Source: Branchipolynoe longqiensis (Eukaryota; Annelida; Polychaeta; Phyllodocida; Polynoidae). Taken from it: a DNA stretch of 64,000 nucleotides. Numbering within the stretch: position 1 is the first letter of the stretch; each line of letters begins with the position of its first letter. The stretch is taken from the NCBI GenBank assembly GCA_030323885.1, contig CM059186.1:165537417-165601416 (forward strand), in the 5' to 3' direction. Below, one piece after another: positions 34,594 to 43,435 of this stretch. Made by a program: the position numbers and the translations under genes. The notes under the pieces were generated by a model. The model was not told the DNA's origin, searched no databases, and was given only the letters and a program-made list of their open reading frames with translations.

Positions 34594-35919
34594 ATGGCCA
34601 CTCGGCGGAATAAGCCGCCCGCGGCAGCCATGGGCATTGCCCCTCCGGATTATGATTCGTCACCAGCTGCTACGGCTCCGCCGTCCCCACAGCCCAGGGC
34701 CCAGACGTCCGACCGGGACAGTGACCAGTCACCTCAACCCAAAGATTGGGAGGCAAAGATGGCAACAATGATGGAGGAAAAGATGCGCCAATTCCAGGCT
34801 CTTTCCTTTGCGGGCCCTTCCCAAATCGCTGATGAGGATTGGGAAGATTTTTCCGACGACGAGGAAGATACGCGTTCGGCCACTGAGGTTAAGAAACCGA
34901 AAGCGCGCACCAAGAAACGCCGCACAGTGAGAAGCTCGGGTGATGAGTTCACCAAGGAGGCTAACGCTAAACGATCTAAGAAATCGAAGAAAAAGAAAAA
35001 GAAAAAGAAAGACTCGTCCTCGGACTCGTCAGAGGACTCCTCATCCACAGAGTCGGATTCCGATACGGTACGCGCTGGGGTTTACGCCAAAATAGGCGCT
35101 AAGGTCGGTAAGAAAATTATAAAAAAGAAGGCAAAGAAGGTTCGTACTACAACCATGATGAGGAAAACGGTAAATGGCCACTTTACCACCTTCAAACCAG
35201 CTGAGGTCATTAACAAATTGACCGAACAGATCTCCGGGATCAAAGGTATCCCCGCTTCGGTCTGTAAGGAGATGGATGCTGGCATCCATCTGTCAGACGA
35301 ACGTCGCCGCTATGAAACTGCCCTATGTTTAATCCATAAGGCAGTTTTGGGGTCCTTGACTTCCATTATCCCGGTCGCTAACCGCATGCAAACTGAGAAT
35401 AAATTCTCGTCCTTGGCTCGTGTAATGGACAGGGGCATTGCCTTGCTCGTTGCAGCGAATAACTACATGACACATCGCAGGTTCGAAAACGTGTTCAAAT
35501 CCGTCACTACCGACGCTGGCAAAGAAGTTGCCCGGTCAAAGAAAATGACGGATAATGACGGCAAGGAATACACGGTGTATTCGGGACCTACCCCCATCAA
35601 AGGCAAACCTCTGGACAAGTCCAAAATGTTCGGGGGTCAGCTCGCCCTCCTTTACAAGCAAGTAGAAGTGGACAATAAGAGTGCCAAGAACACCGAACAA
35701 AAGGGCCGTAAATTCCAAAATCCCCTCGGTTTCAGGCGAAGCCGGACGGATTTTCGCTTCCGACGAGGAGGAAGGCCGTTCAGGGGCGGACCATCCTTCG
35801 GATACAGACGGGGGGGAAGAGGTCGAGGCGACAGACAACCCTCAAACTGGAACGACAACCGCGGTTACAGAAGCGATTTTGTTCCCAAACCACAGTTCCC
35901 CAAACCAGGGAACAAGTAG
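34594..35919 (+). CDS. DIRS gag-like protein
   Basis: A frame of 441 codons from the first ATG (34594, context ctgATGG). The open frame extends 18 nt further upstream but only from a TTG. It has a Pro/Ser-rich N-terminus, an acidic patch ('DEDWEDFSDDEED') at about residue 82, and a Lys-rich run followed by a Ser/Asp-rich run at about 125-155. A predicted globular middle follows, then a C-terminal RGG-like nucleic-acid-binding tail ('FRRGGRPFRGG', 'YRRGGRGRG'). There is no CCHC knuckle, as usual for DIRS gag. It presumably packages the element's RNA. The frame is intact. Confidence 0.8.
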   Translation: MATRRNKPPAAAMGIAPPDYDSSPAATAPPSPQPRAQTSDRDSDQSPQPKDWEAKMATMMEEKMRQFQALSFAGPSQIADEDWEDFSDDEEDTRSATEVKKPKARTKKRRTVRSSGDEFTKEANAKRSKKSKKKKKKKKDSSSDSSEDSSSTESDSDTVRAGVYAKIGAKVGKKIIKKKAKKVRTTTMMRKTVNGHFTTFKPAEVINKLTEQISGIKGIPASVCKEMDAGIHLSDERRRYETALCLIHKAVLGSLTSIIPVANRMQTENKFSSLARVMDRGIALLVAANNYMTHRRFENVFKSVTTDAGKEVARSKKMTDNDGKEYTVYSGPTPIKGKPLDKSKMFGGQLALLYKQVEVDNKSAKNTEQKGRKFQNPLGFRRSRTDFRFRRGGRPFRGGPSFGYRRGGRGRGDRQPSNWNDNRGYRSDFVPKPQFPKPGNK

Positions 35920-35945
35920 AAAACGCCACACAAACATTTCCTGAA

Positions 35946-37845
35946 ATGGTCACAAAGGAAACACAAACTGACGTAAGCAAGTTTCAAGCTGGCAACATTG
36001 CTAATTATTTACATCAATGGCAACAATTAACCACAAACCCAGAGGTTCTTAGTATTATTAAAGGCATTAAAATTCCTTTCACAGAATTACCTGTCCAGAA
36101 AAGAGCACCTTTTCCATATAAATTCAATTCGGAAGAAAGATTTAAACTAAATGAACAGGTAATGATTTTTGAAGCCAAAGGCATTATCAAAAGAGTAAAA
36201 CATACTAAAGGTGAATTCATTTCAAATATTTTCTCCACTCCTAAACCTGATGAGACCATAAGAATGATCTTAGATTTAACTAAATTAAATGAAATCATTG
36301 ATTACCAACATTTCAAAATGTTTTCCTTAAAAACAGCTCGCGATTTGATTACCCCAGAGTGTTGGCTAGCGAGTGTAGATTTAAGAGATGCGTACTATAC
36401 CGTACTTATTCAGGACGTAGATGGCAAATATTTAAGATTTGCCTGGAATGGGCAGCTTTTTGAATTTACCTGCCTACCAAATGGTTTGGCGTGTGCACCG
36501 CGCCTTTTTACTAAGTTGCTGAAACCAGTTTTTTCAAAAATGGCAAAACTTGGTCATTGTATGTTTCCATACATTGATGATTCTTTCATTATGGGACAAT
36601 CTTTCACACAATGCGAGCTGGCCGTTCAAGATTTATGTCAACTTTTCTCAAACTTGGGTTTCTTCATACATGATAAGAAATCCGTTTTTTCTCCTACTAA
36701 GGAGCTTAAGTGTCTAGGTTTCATTTTAAACACAACGGCTATGACCGTGTCACTTACACAACAAAAGAAAGATAAGTTTCGGGACACAGCGATACAGCTG
36801 TTAGAGACTTCTAGGCCAAAGATAAGAGAGGTCGCAGTGTTAATCGGTATAATGATTTCGTACAGCCCTGCTATTTTATATGGCGGCGCACACGTTACAC
36901 ACGTTAAGTCCCTGGAAATTGATAAAAATCTAGCTTTGGCTCGAGCAAAGGGTAATTTTGAAAAGAAAATGTTTATTTCTGAGAACGGACTAGCCGACAT
37001 TTCTTGGTGGCTAAGTCACTTTGATAAGTCTCCCAATCCCATTAGAATGGGTGAACCCAACACTACAGTTACAACTGACGCGTCACTGCAAGGTTGGGGG
37101 GCACATCGCAATGATGTAGCAACAGGAGGAAGATGGCTAGAATCTGAAATTTTCCGATCATATTAATGTTTTAGAATTAAGAGCCATTTACTTAGGTTTA
37201 ACAAGCCTTGTTAAAGTACCGAAACATAATGTACGTATCCTTACGGATAACACCACGGCGATGGCTTATGTCAGAAATATGGGAGGTACAAAATCAATAC
37301 AGTGTAACGAAATGGCACTACTCATTTGGAATTGGGCTCAAAAGTTTGAGGTTTGGTTAACAATAACACACATACCCGGTACGCAGAATTTTCTTGCAGA
37401 CAAGATGAGTCGCAATTTCCATGACCACTTAGAGTGGTCACTAAACCGATCAATTTTCAAAGAAATCTGTAACACATGGGGCTTGCCGGATATAGATTTA
37501 TTTGCTTCACGTAATAACTTTAAACTGGAGAAATATGTTTCGTGGCACCCCGAACCAAATGCTTGGCACATAGATGCCTTCTCGCTAAATTGGCAAGATC
37601 ATTTCTTTTACATTTTCCCCCCTTTTACCATTATTAGCAAGGTCACCAGAAAGATACAAATGGACAAAACACACGCCATCCTCATTGTCCCCGAATGGGA
37701 CACTCAACCGTGGCTAGCCAGACTAGTCTCGACGGCCAAAAGCAGCCTACGCTTCCCAAGATACCGAGGAAACCTGAAACATCAGGGACCATTAGCGCGC
37801 CACGGAAACGTGTTGACGACTCCTTTGGTAGCATTCCTTTTTTAA
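35946..37845 (+). pseudogene. DIRS reverse transcriptase, RNase H and methylase-like domain, one frameshift
   Basis: RT, RNase H and DIRS-specific C-terminal domain. RT: 'IRMILDLTKLNEII', 'WLASVDLRDAYY' (first catalytic Asp), 'LPNGLACAP' and 'FPYIDDSF' (YIDD, codons near 36570). RNase H: 'TTDASLQGWGAH' (Asp) in the first frame, then 'HINVLELRAI' (Glu), 'ILTDNTTA' (Asp) and 'HIPGTQNFLAD' in the next. The frame changes at 37153-37166 ('ttttccgatcatattaatg'), where one extra base makes a TAA at 37164. From about 37485 the segment 'PDIDLFASR', 'WHPEP', 'DAFSLNW' and 'IVPEWDTQPW' matches the DIRS domain often described as N6-adenine methyltransferase-like. It ends at 37845, 151 nt into the recombinase ORF. 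Confidence 0.88.
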
Positions 37846-38804
37846 ATAAGTACTTGGAACAATTCGGCTTGGACAAGATAACACAACAACGGTTGGTATC
37901 TCACGCGTGGAGGAAAGGAACAGTGAAAATGTATACAACCTATTTAAAGAAATGGGGCATATATTGCTTACTTAAGAAAGTTAAGCCAATGAACCCGACA
38001 ATATCCCAGGTAGGACGATTCCTACATTTCTTAGAAGATGAAAGTTTAGGTTATGGCGCTATCAATGCAGCCAGATGTGCGCTATCAATAATCCTACCTA
38101 GGATTAATGGAGAAACAATGGGTAAACACCATGTTATTTGCTGGATCGTACGATCAATTTATCAGAGGAACCCTCCCAAACCCAGATATAATAGGTTTTG
38201 GGATGTATCTCTTGTTTTTAAACTCTTCAAAGAATGGCCAGAGAATAAGTTCCTGGATGTTAAACTATTAGGGTTCAAAGTAGCATTGCTTCTTCTGCTG
38301 GTTACAGGACACAGGGGCCAAATTATAGTCGCCCTGTCGCTCAATGGTCTTGAAATCGATAACAAGGAAGCAACCTTTGATTTAACAACTTTGTTGAAGT
38401 CAAATCGTTTAGGTGATCCCCTGTCGACAATCAGTGTCACTAGTTTCACAGAGGATCGAAAATTATGTGTAGTCTCCGCAATACGGACATATATATCCAA
38501 GACAAGAACATTAAGAAACTCAAGGCAGCTTTTGGTGAGCTTTATTAAGCCACACAAGGGTATTTCGAGGGACACTCTCGCCAGATGGACCATGACTGTG
38601 TTGAAACTATCAGGAGTCAACACAACCAGATATACATCGCACTCTACACATGGGGCGATGGTCTCTAAGGCCAGATTACTAGGCATCTCCGTGAAACGTA
38701 TCCTGGCTCACGCAGGATGGAAAACCGCTAGATCGTTTGCAAAACATTATCACAAGCGACTAGAGAAGCCTCAACCTATCGCACAGAGGCTACTCACCAA
38801 TTAA
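37695..38804 (+). CDS. DIRS tyrosine recombinase, second catalytic Arg replaced
   Basis: Phage-integrase-fold recombinase of 369 codons that would integrate the circular DNA intermediate of the element. It has an N-terminal SAM-like DNA-binding part at about 45-190. Box I is 'VTGHRGQ' with its Arg near residue 215. Box II reads 'HSTHGAMVSKA' where the family has HxxR: the Arg is His (CAT at 38653-38655, one G-to-A change from CGT). 'ILAHAGW' and the terminal Tyr context 'FAKHYHKR' are present. The R-H-R-Y tetrad is thus broken at the second Arg, so activity is doubtful. It overlaps the previous ORF by 151 nt; that is normal for DIRS. Start chosen at ATG 37695; an internal start is possible. 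Confidence 0.88.
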   Translation: MGHSTVASQTSLDGQKQPTLPKIPRKPETSGTISAPRKRVDDSFGSIPFLNKYLEQFGLDKITQQRLVSHAWRKGTVKMYTTYLKKWGIYCLLKKVKPMNPTISQVGRFLHFLEDESLGYGAINAARCALSIILPRINGETMGKHHVICWIVRSIYQRNPPKPRYNRFWDVSLVFKLFKEWPENKFLDVKLLGFKVALLLLLVTGHRGQIIVALSLNGLEIDNKEATFDLTTLLKSNRLGDPLSTISVTSFTEDRKLCVVSAIRTYISKTRTLRNSRQLLVSFIKPHKGISRDTLARWTMTVLKLSGVNTTRYTSHSTHGAMVSKARLLGISVKRILAHAGWKTARSFAKHYHKRLEKPQPIAQRLLTN

Positions 38805-38938
38805 AAGACAAAGGTGAGACAAAGTCAACTTTTCGCTTTATTGTCATACCAATTGTACACCACATACATGAATAACACTTAATAATAGAATAAATAACAA
38901 ACAGGAATATCAGGATAAAAATGATATTACGTAAAGGT

Positions 38939-38983
38939 CTCCCTAGCCTGCGGCTAGCCAGAGGCGGTATACCGAGGTAAAAT
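38939..38983 (-). repeat. DIRS right inverted repeat
   Basis: Complement of 33851-33895 over 45 bp with no mismatch that I can see. Confidence 0.9.
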
Positions 38984-39296
38984 AGATTAGTTAGACGAAT
39001 CTTACCTGGGTATAGATGATGGATAACTATTATTTTACCGAGGTAGGAGCCTCGGATAGACGTGGGCGAGGGCCGACCCACCACGCCCTTCCACGTCTAT
39101 TCAATCACTTGTACCAAGATTAGGTCAGATGACTTTAGTTTTTGTTTATTAGAATCTTTTTATCCTGAATTAGTAGGTAAAGATTGCTGGACCTGGATGT
39201 GCTTCCTTCTCCCTCGCCCACGTCTATCCGAGGCTCCTACCTCGGTAAAACAATAGTTATCCATCATCTATACCCAGGTAAGATTCGTCTAACTAA

Positions 39297-39299
<3 letters not shown>
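38984..39299. repeat. Inverted repeat outside the DIRS right end
   Basis: 89-bp arms, 38984-39072 and 39211-39299, differ at about one base (t/g within 'atta/gttttacc') and enclose 138 bp. Each arm contains 'ttttaccgaggtaggagcctcgg', which resembles but is not the same as the element's own terminus. 39191-39215 also complements 33891-33915. It may be the DIRS internal-complementary-region DNA in an unusual place, or a second DIRS-like end next to the first. Confidence 0.7.
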
Positions 39300-39360
<61 letters not shown>

Positions 39361-39369
39361 TGTGTGTGT
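39300..39369. repeat. TA/TG microsatellite
   Basis: TA run followed by TGTGTG, between the DIRS element and the family-C repeat that received the LTR element. Confidence 0.9.
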
Positions 39370-39399
39370 GATGTATAACACATTATACGAGTATAGATA

Positions 39400-40329
39400 T
39401 GAAGTGGGCGTGTCTACTCGCCTTGAGCAATTTGCGCACTCGTCCAACGAGAGCGCAAATTGCTTCCGCATGTGCACGCGACGGTTCGCGGGGGTAAAGC
39501 GTTGCTTAGCGACTAGCTAAGCAACGGAAGAAGGTCGGGCGTTCGGGGCCTGACCCGGCAGACGTGTTTATTCGCGCTCTGTCAATTTCAGCCGATATTC
39601 GGTCTTTTTCTTATCTAAATTCTAAAACCAAGGTAATCAAATCACACGGGAGGAAAAGGGAGTTAGTAGCGCCTTAAATAGGTATGCATATTTCGTTGGT
39701 ATCCTTGTTAGTTATGGTAAGAATAAAGTCGTGAGCTCTCGTGAAGGTGGACTGAGACGTTCCTTGCATTCTTTACTATCCTCCAGTATTATTGTGGATT
39801 AACCGCTATAGAAAACCTGATATTCGATTGCTTTATATGTAATTAAGGGCCTTAAGCCTAAGTAGGCCTTATGCAGTTACTTACTCCATCTGTGGGAATA
39901 TAATGACAGACTATAACAGAATTTAACGTAGTGTTACTTCAAGGCGGAAATTAACGACATTAACTTAGAACTGATTATCAGTGACAGCGGCGGCATCCCT
40001 AGCCGTACGCGTACTTCTAGAATTATTCAGTAACACAATTAATATACCGAAATGCGAAGGGGACAGCCAGCTAGTTGAAATAACCTAACTTATAGAAGTA
40101 GGGAAACTTTAGGCCTATAGGCGCGCTCGTCGGCGAATTGCGTATGTAGATGAAACTCTGGCTGGCCGCCTTTCGCGCGGGGCGGACACCGACGGCGATG
40201 GACTACCTGCAGACGGGAGGAGGAGCCGCAGCAGCCCGCGGCAGGCTCAGGAATTTCACATGGAAATTATTACATAACATTAACACGTTAGGCTCGCCTT
40301 AGGCGGGGGCAGATTAGCCGAACGGTTAA
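39400..40329 (+). repeat. 5' LTR
   Basis: Starts TGAAGTGGGCG. It ends in 'ccgaacggttaa', so it lacks the usual CA end; the exact edge is uncertain by 1-2 bases because AAA is shared with the following DNA. It holds two strong hairpins at 39427-39463 and 39501-39525 and a polyadenylation signal AATAAA at 39722. I see no difference from the 3' LTR. Confidence 0.95.
39427..39525. promoter_or_regulatory. Paired hairpins in LTR U3
   Basis: First hairpin: GCAATTTGCGC, then CTCGT, a CCA loop, and the full complement (one A/A mismatch), 39427-39463. Second: GTTGCTTAGC, loop GACTA, GCTAAGCAAC, 39501-39525, perfect. Both recur in the 3' LTR at 58795-58831 and 58869-58893. They may be regulator-binding palindromes or RNA structures. 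Confidence 0.6.
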
Positions 40330-40331
40330 AC

Positions 40332-40349
40332 TGGTGCCGTGACCAGGAT
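40332..40349 (+). other. Primer-binding site, tRNA-His
   Basis: TGGTGCCGTGACCAGGAT lies 1-2 bases after the LTR. Its complement ends TCACGGCACCA, the 3' end of animal tRNA-His (acceptor GCCGTGA), and also fits the T-stem ATCCTGG of invertebrate tRNA-His as I recall it. It primes minus-strand DNA synthesis. Confidence 0.8.
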
Positions 40350-41546
40350 TAGTAAGGAGTGTAATACCTTTTAGTTCACTTTCGATACGCGAATCTAATA
40401 AAAAAAAAACGGAGTGTTGTCAGAAGTGACAGCGCGTACGCATTGTGACAGCGACACACGGTCACTGTCTTCATGTTCCATGACGTGATATTGATAGTTT
40501 ACGGCGTACCGGGGCAGCATCATTGCGAATGGTGACTTGACCCATGTGGTATACTTGTTATATTTTGCGGCTAGCCTTAATTAATTAGTAGTTTAAATAA
40601 CCAGCGAGGGGCGAGCCTTGAATCCGCGGTTAAAACATCGGCGCAAATCGTGGCCTGAGGAGCGTTAGATGCACAATAATGGCGTACCCTTGTGTCGCTC
40701 CGACTGGAGGAGGCGTACAGGACGTGGACTAGCTATCCCGATATTAGGCTATACGTGCATTATATTTGGTTAGAGTTTTAAATTAAAATTGCTGCTGCGG
40801 TTCTCCGACATTAAATGCCGGCCTATTTTTAGTGAATCTTCGCAGTTTGCTTGCGCTAGCCGCATGTTTTTCTTAGTTCCATCGTTACCTAGCGACATCG
40901 CGCGTCGCTGGCACAGGAGACGACGTCAGAAAGCGTTATTGGAACATTAGGGCAGTGTCTCAACGTCTGCCAGACTGTTTGGTCGGTTTTCGTTACGTGC
41001 TAGCTTTTTCACTCTTTTTCCTGTATTTACGTCTAAAAACTCTTTCATTAACCTTTATTTCTTAAATCTCCTTCTTATTCGGCATCTTTCTTTTTGTTCA
41101 AATTTTCATTAGGATCTTCTAAATTTCGTGTATTTCTATAATTAACCGTTGGTGATAGCGAGAAAATAACTGAAATCAAGGAATTGTTCTATCTGGGCAT
41201 AGAGCGATTAATTTATTTCAGTTGCTCATTTTTATTCATTATCCTTTTATTCGTACAAAATTCGGAGCATTTTTCATAAATTTTAGTAGATTGTTTAGGG
41301 TTTTTTTTATATACCAGCGAAATTTGAATTTCTTTTAGTTTGGTGGTTGCACGAGCCAGTCGCCTAGGCGAGCTGGCTAGGCGGAAGGAACCTGGTGAGG
41401 CCCCTATTTCCGCCCGCCGCGGTTGCTTGCGTTCTGCAGCACCTGCGGGGGGAGAAAAGGGCGACGGGGAGGCGCAATCTTTGGATGGCGTCTCCATAAC
41501 GGATTCGGACAGTGTTCGAAGTCTCGGGGTATCCCCCCTTACTGTA
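40350..41546 (+). other. Leader of the LTR element
   Basis: About 1.2 kb between primer site and first gag ATG. An A run is at 40401-40410. The stretch 'gaatttcttttag' at 41326-41338 resembles a splice acceptor at the point where the gag frame opens (41328). Confidence 0.5.
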
Positions 41547-43403
41547 ATGGCGGACCCAGTCCGACCTGCCGGGGTTTCGCCCCTAACTGTAACGGCTAAT
41601 CCAGGAACTCCTGGAAAAGCTGTGGTTGATACACAATTTGCGCCCGCGCAAAATCCAGAAGCCGCCAAAAGCGCGCAAATGTCCCTACAGGTCACTCGTG
41701 AGGAAGGCAGCCTCTTCTCTTTCCTTCCGAAAGAGAGGACGGGTGCTACTCCGACCCTGTCTCTTCCGCCCCCAGTCATGGACTTGTCGTACATGATACC
41801 TGCCGCGCAACATTCCGTGCAACGGGAACAACTAAATGCGTTACAAAAGCGCGAGAGGGAAATCCTCACGCGCGAAAATGAGCTGAATGCCCAATGGCAA
41901 CAATTTGCTGGGGGCGATGTAAATGCGCACCACAACCCCGGGGTTTCTGATGGAGTGTTAAAAGCAATCCAACGGCAAGCAAAGCTTGGCCCTCCTAGCA
42001 GCGCCAATGTAAATGCGTCTAACGCGGCAGGCTGTGCGCCCACAGCTCCCTCCCTTCCAGCTGGGCAAAATGCGCCCGTCGACGGCTGCGCGCAAAACGC
42101 GAGCGCCGACTCTTTTGCTGCATACCGGTACACCGGTGCAGAACGGGAACTCATAAAGACGAACCCAGCCATTCGCCGGGCGGTAATGGAGGCATCCACT
42201 ATCACCCCTGGCATCGGTGCCTCAGCGGTATACCGATCTCTGTATTTGCGCGACCGAAATATCAGCGTGCAAGAGCAGTACCAGCCCGCAAGGGTGAGGG
42301 CTGTCGAAGTTCCCCCGTTTGACGGAATAAACCAAGACTGGGAGACTTGGTGGGAAAAGTTCAGTAAGGCGATGTCCGTGAACCGGTGGAATGAGACCAC
42401 TGCGCTTACGCGCCTGATCCACTTGTTACAAGATGGTCCAGGTCAGTTGGCTGTGGATAGGTGGGAGCAAGATAATTGCGCCACCTTAGATGAATTGGTG
42501 GAAGCGTTGGCTTGGCAATTCCAGGGAATGGATCCCTTATCGAAATGGGAACTCTTTGAGAAGAGATTCCAACGTCCGTCAGACTCGGCCAATTCCGTCT
42601 ACTACGGGATGATGCTAGAGTCTGAGGCCAGAAAAGCTGGACAAGGATGTGGAATGTCGCGCGATTTAATCGCGCGCAAAACAGTGGCAGTGTTCATTCA
42701 TGGGTTGCGCGACCGGGAGGAACGCGACATGATCTTGAAGCAATGGTCCCCGGGTAGACACACCATGGAGGATATTTATCAAATGTTAAGGGATCACGCG
42801 GCAAAAGCGCGTATGACCCCACGTAACTGCACGGTGGCGGAAATTGCTTCCGCCGTGGCAGACTTGCCGTACGACAATCCATATGATACAGTGGATACAG
42901 GAATTTGCGCCTATAACGGGCACCCTTCACAGAATACCCAACAGGGTAACGCTAACAAGCGTGAATGGCCAAATAGGCGTCCACACTTTAACCCTGATTT
43001 GCAGGGTAGATCGCAAAGGGCGTTTCAACCGAACCGCCCGAATCGCTCTCGGAATTCCGGGAGGATTGAATGTTTTAGATGCCGGGACTTTGGTCACATG
43101 GCGTATGAGTGTCCTTTGTCACAGCCTCGTTCCTTAGAACAGGCTATGGTGGATGGAGTCCGTAACGGGTGCGATAATTCGCGCCATGTACCAGAACTAT
43201 TGGCCCGGCTACAAGCAGCCAGCGGCAAAAATAGTGCGCGCGATAATACGCGAATCGCGCGCCCTGTCACGAACAACGTGCATGGGAGCAAGCAAATTGC
43301 GCCCACAGGCAAGCAATTCGCGCCTAACCATAGCGCTGTTGCTGCCGTACACCATGAATCGGGATCTCCCGAGTTCTTAGCCGATACTGATTTTTTAAAT
43401 TAG
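41547..43403 (+). CDS. gag: Gag polyprotein
   Basis: Structural protein that forms the particle and binds genomic RNA. The frame is open from 41328, but the first ATG is at 41547; a TTG at 41340 or a spliced start would add up to 69 residues. From ATG it has 618 codons. Just around the ATG a 15-residue unit ('GVSPLTV…') is tandemly duplicated (41526-41615). The capsid-like region has 'PFDGINQDWETWW' and 'WQFQGMDPLSKW'. A single zinc knuckle 'CFRCRDFGHMAYEC' (CX2CX4HX4C) lies at 43072-43113. It ends 'DFLN' TAG, immediately after the frameshift heptamer. Confidence 0.9.
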   Translation: MADPVRPAGVSPLTVTANPGTPGKAVVDTQFAPAQNPEAAKSAQMSLQVTREEGSLFSFLPKERTGATPTLSLPPPVMDLSYMIPAAQHSVQREQLNALQKREREILTRENELNAQWQQFAGGDVNAHHNPGVSDGVLKAIQRQAKLGPPSSANVNASNAAGCAPTAPSLPAGQNAPVDGCAQNASADSFAAYRYTGAERELIKTNPAIRRAVMEASTITPGIGASAVYRSLYLRDRNISVQEQYQPARVRAVEVPPFDGINQDWETWWEKFSKAMSVNRWNETTALTRLIHLLQDGPGQLAVDRWEQDNCATLDELVEALAWQFQGMDPLSKWELFEKRFQRPSDSANSVYYGMMLESEARKAGQGCGMSRDLIARKTVAVFIHGLRDREERDMILKQWSPGRHTMEDIYQMLRDHAAKARMTPRNCTVAEIASAVADLPYDNPYDTVDTGICAYNGHPSQNTQQGNANKREWPNRRPHFNPDLQGRSQRAFQPNRPNRSRNSGRIECFRCRDFGHMAYECPLSQPRSLEQAMVDGVRNGCDNSRHVPELLARLQAASGKNSARDNTRIARPVTNNVHGSKQIAPTGKQFAPNHSAVAAVHHESGSPEFLADTDFLN

Positions 43404-43435
43404 TACCAGCTGCAACGCCGGAAGTGTTGTCAGCT
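43391..43435 (+). promoter_or_regulatory. gag-pol -1 ribosomal frameshift signal
   Basis: The heptamer T TTT TTA (43391-43397) is in the correct gag phase, one codon before the gag stop TAG (43401). Ten nt further, AGCTGCAAC (43408-43416) pairs with GTTG-T-CAGCT (43426-43435), giving a 9-bp stem with one bulged T and a 9-nt loop. Slipping back one base enters the pol frame, which opens at 43391 and runs without stops. U_UUU_UUA is a known efficient -1 site. Confidence 0.85.

Larger units (their letters stand above)
33851..39300 (+). mobile_element. DIRS-type tyrosine-recombinase retrotransposon
   Basis: A 45-bp perfect inverted repeat bounds the coding part: 33851-33895, beginning 'attttacctcggtataccg', and 38939-38983, its complement. 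Three coding units follow in DIRS order: gag-like ORF, RT/RNase H/methylase-like ORF, and a tyrosine recombinase overlapping the end of the second. DIRS elements integrate through the recombinase and have no integrase or LTR, as here. Extra complementary DNA lies outside the right inverted repeat (38984-39299). One frameshift and one catalytic substitution suggest this copy is no longer autonomous. Confidence 0.92.

Noticed and set aside
37695..37845. Overlap of the two DIRS ORFs as an annotation error
   Set aside because: Overlap of the methylase-like and recombinase ORFs is usual for DIRS elements, and both frames carry family motifs.
41213..42400. 395-codon frame on the minus strand
   Set aside because: It is the shadow of the gag ORF. 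It has no motif, while gag on the other strand has a zinc knuckle and capsid-like region.
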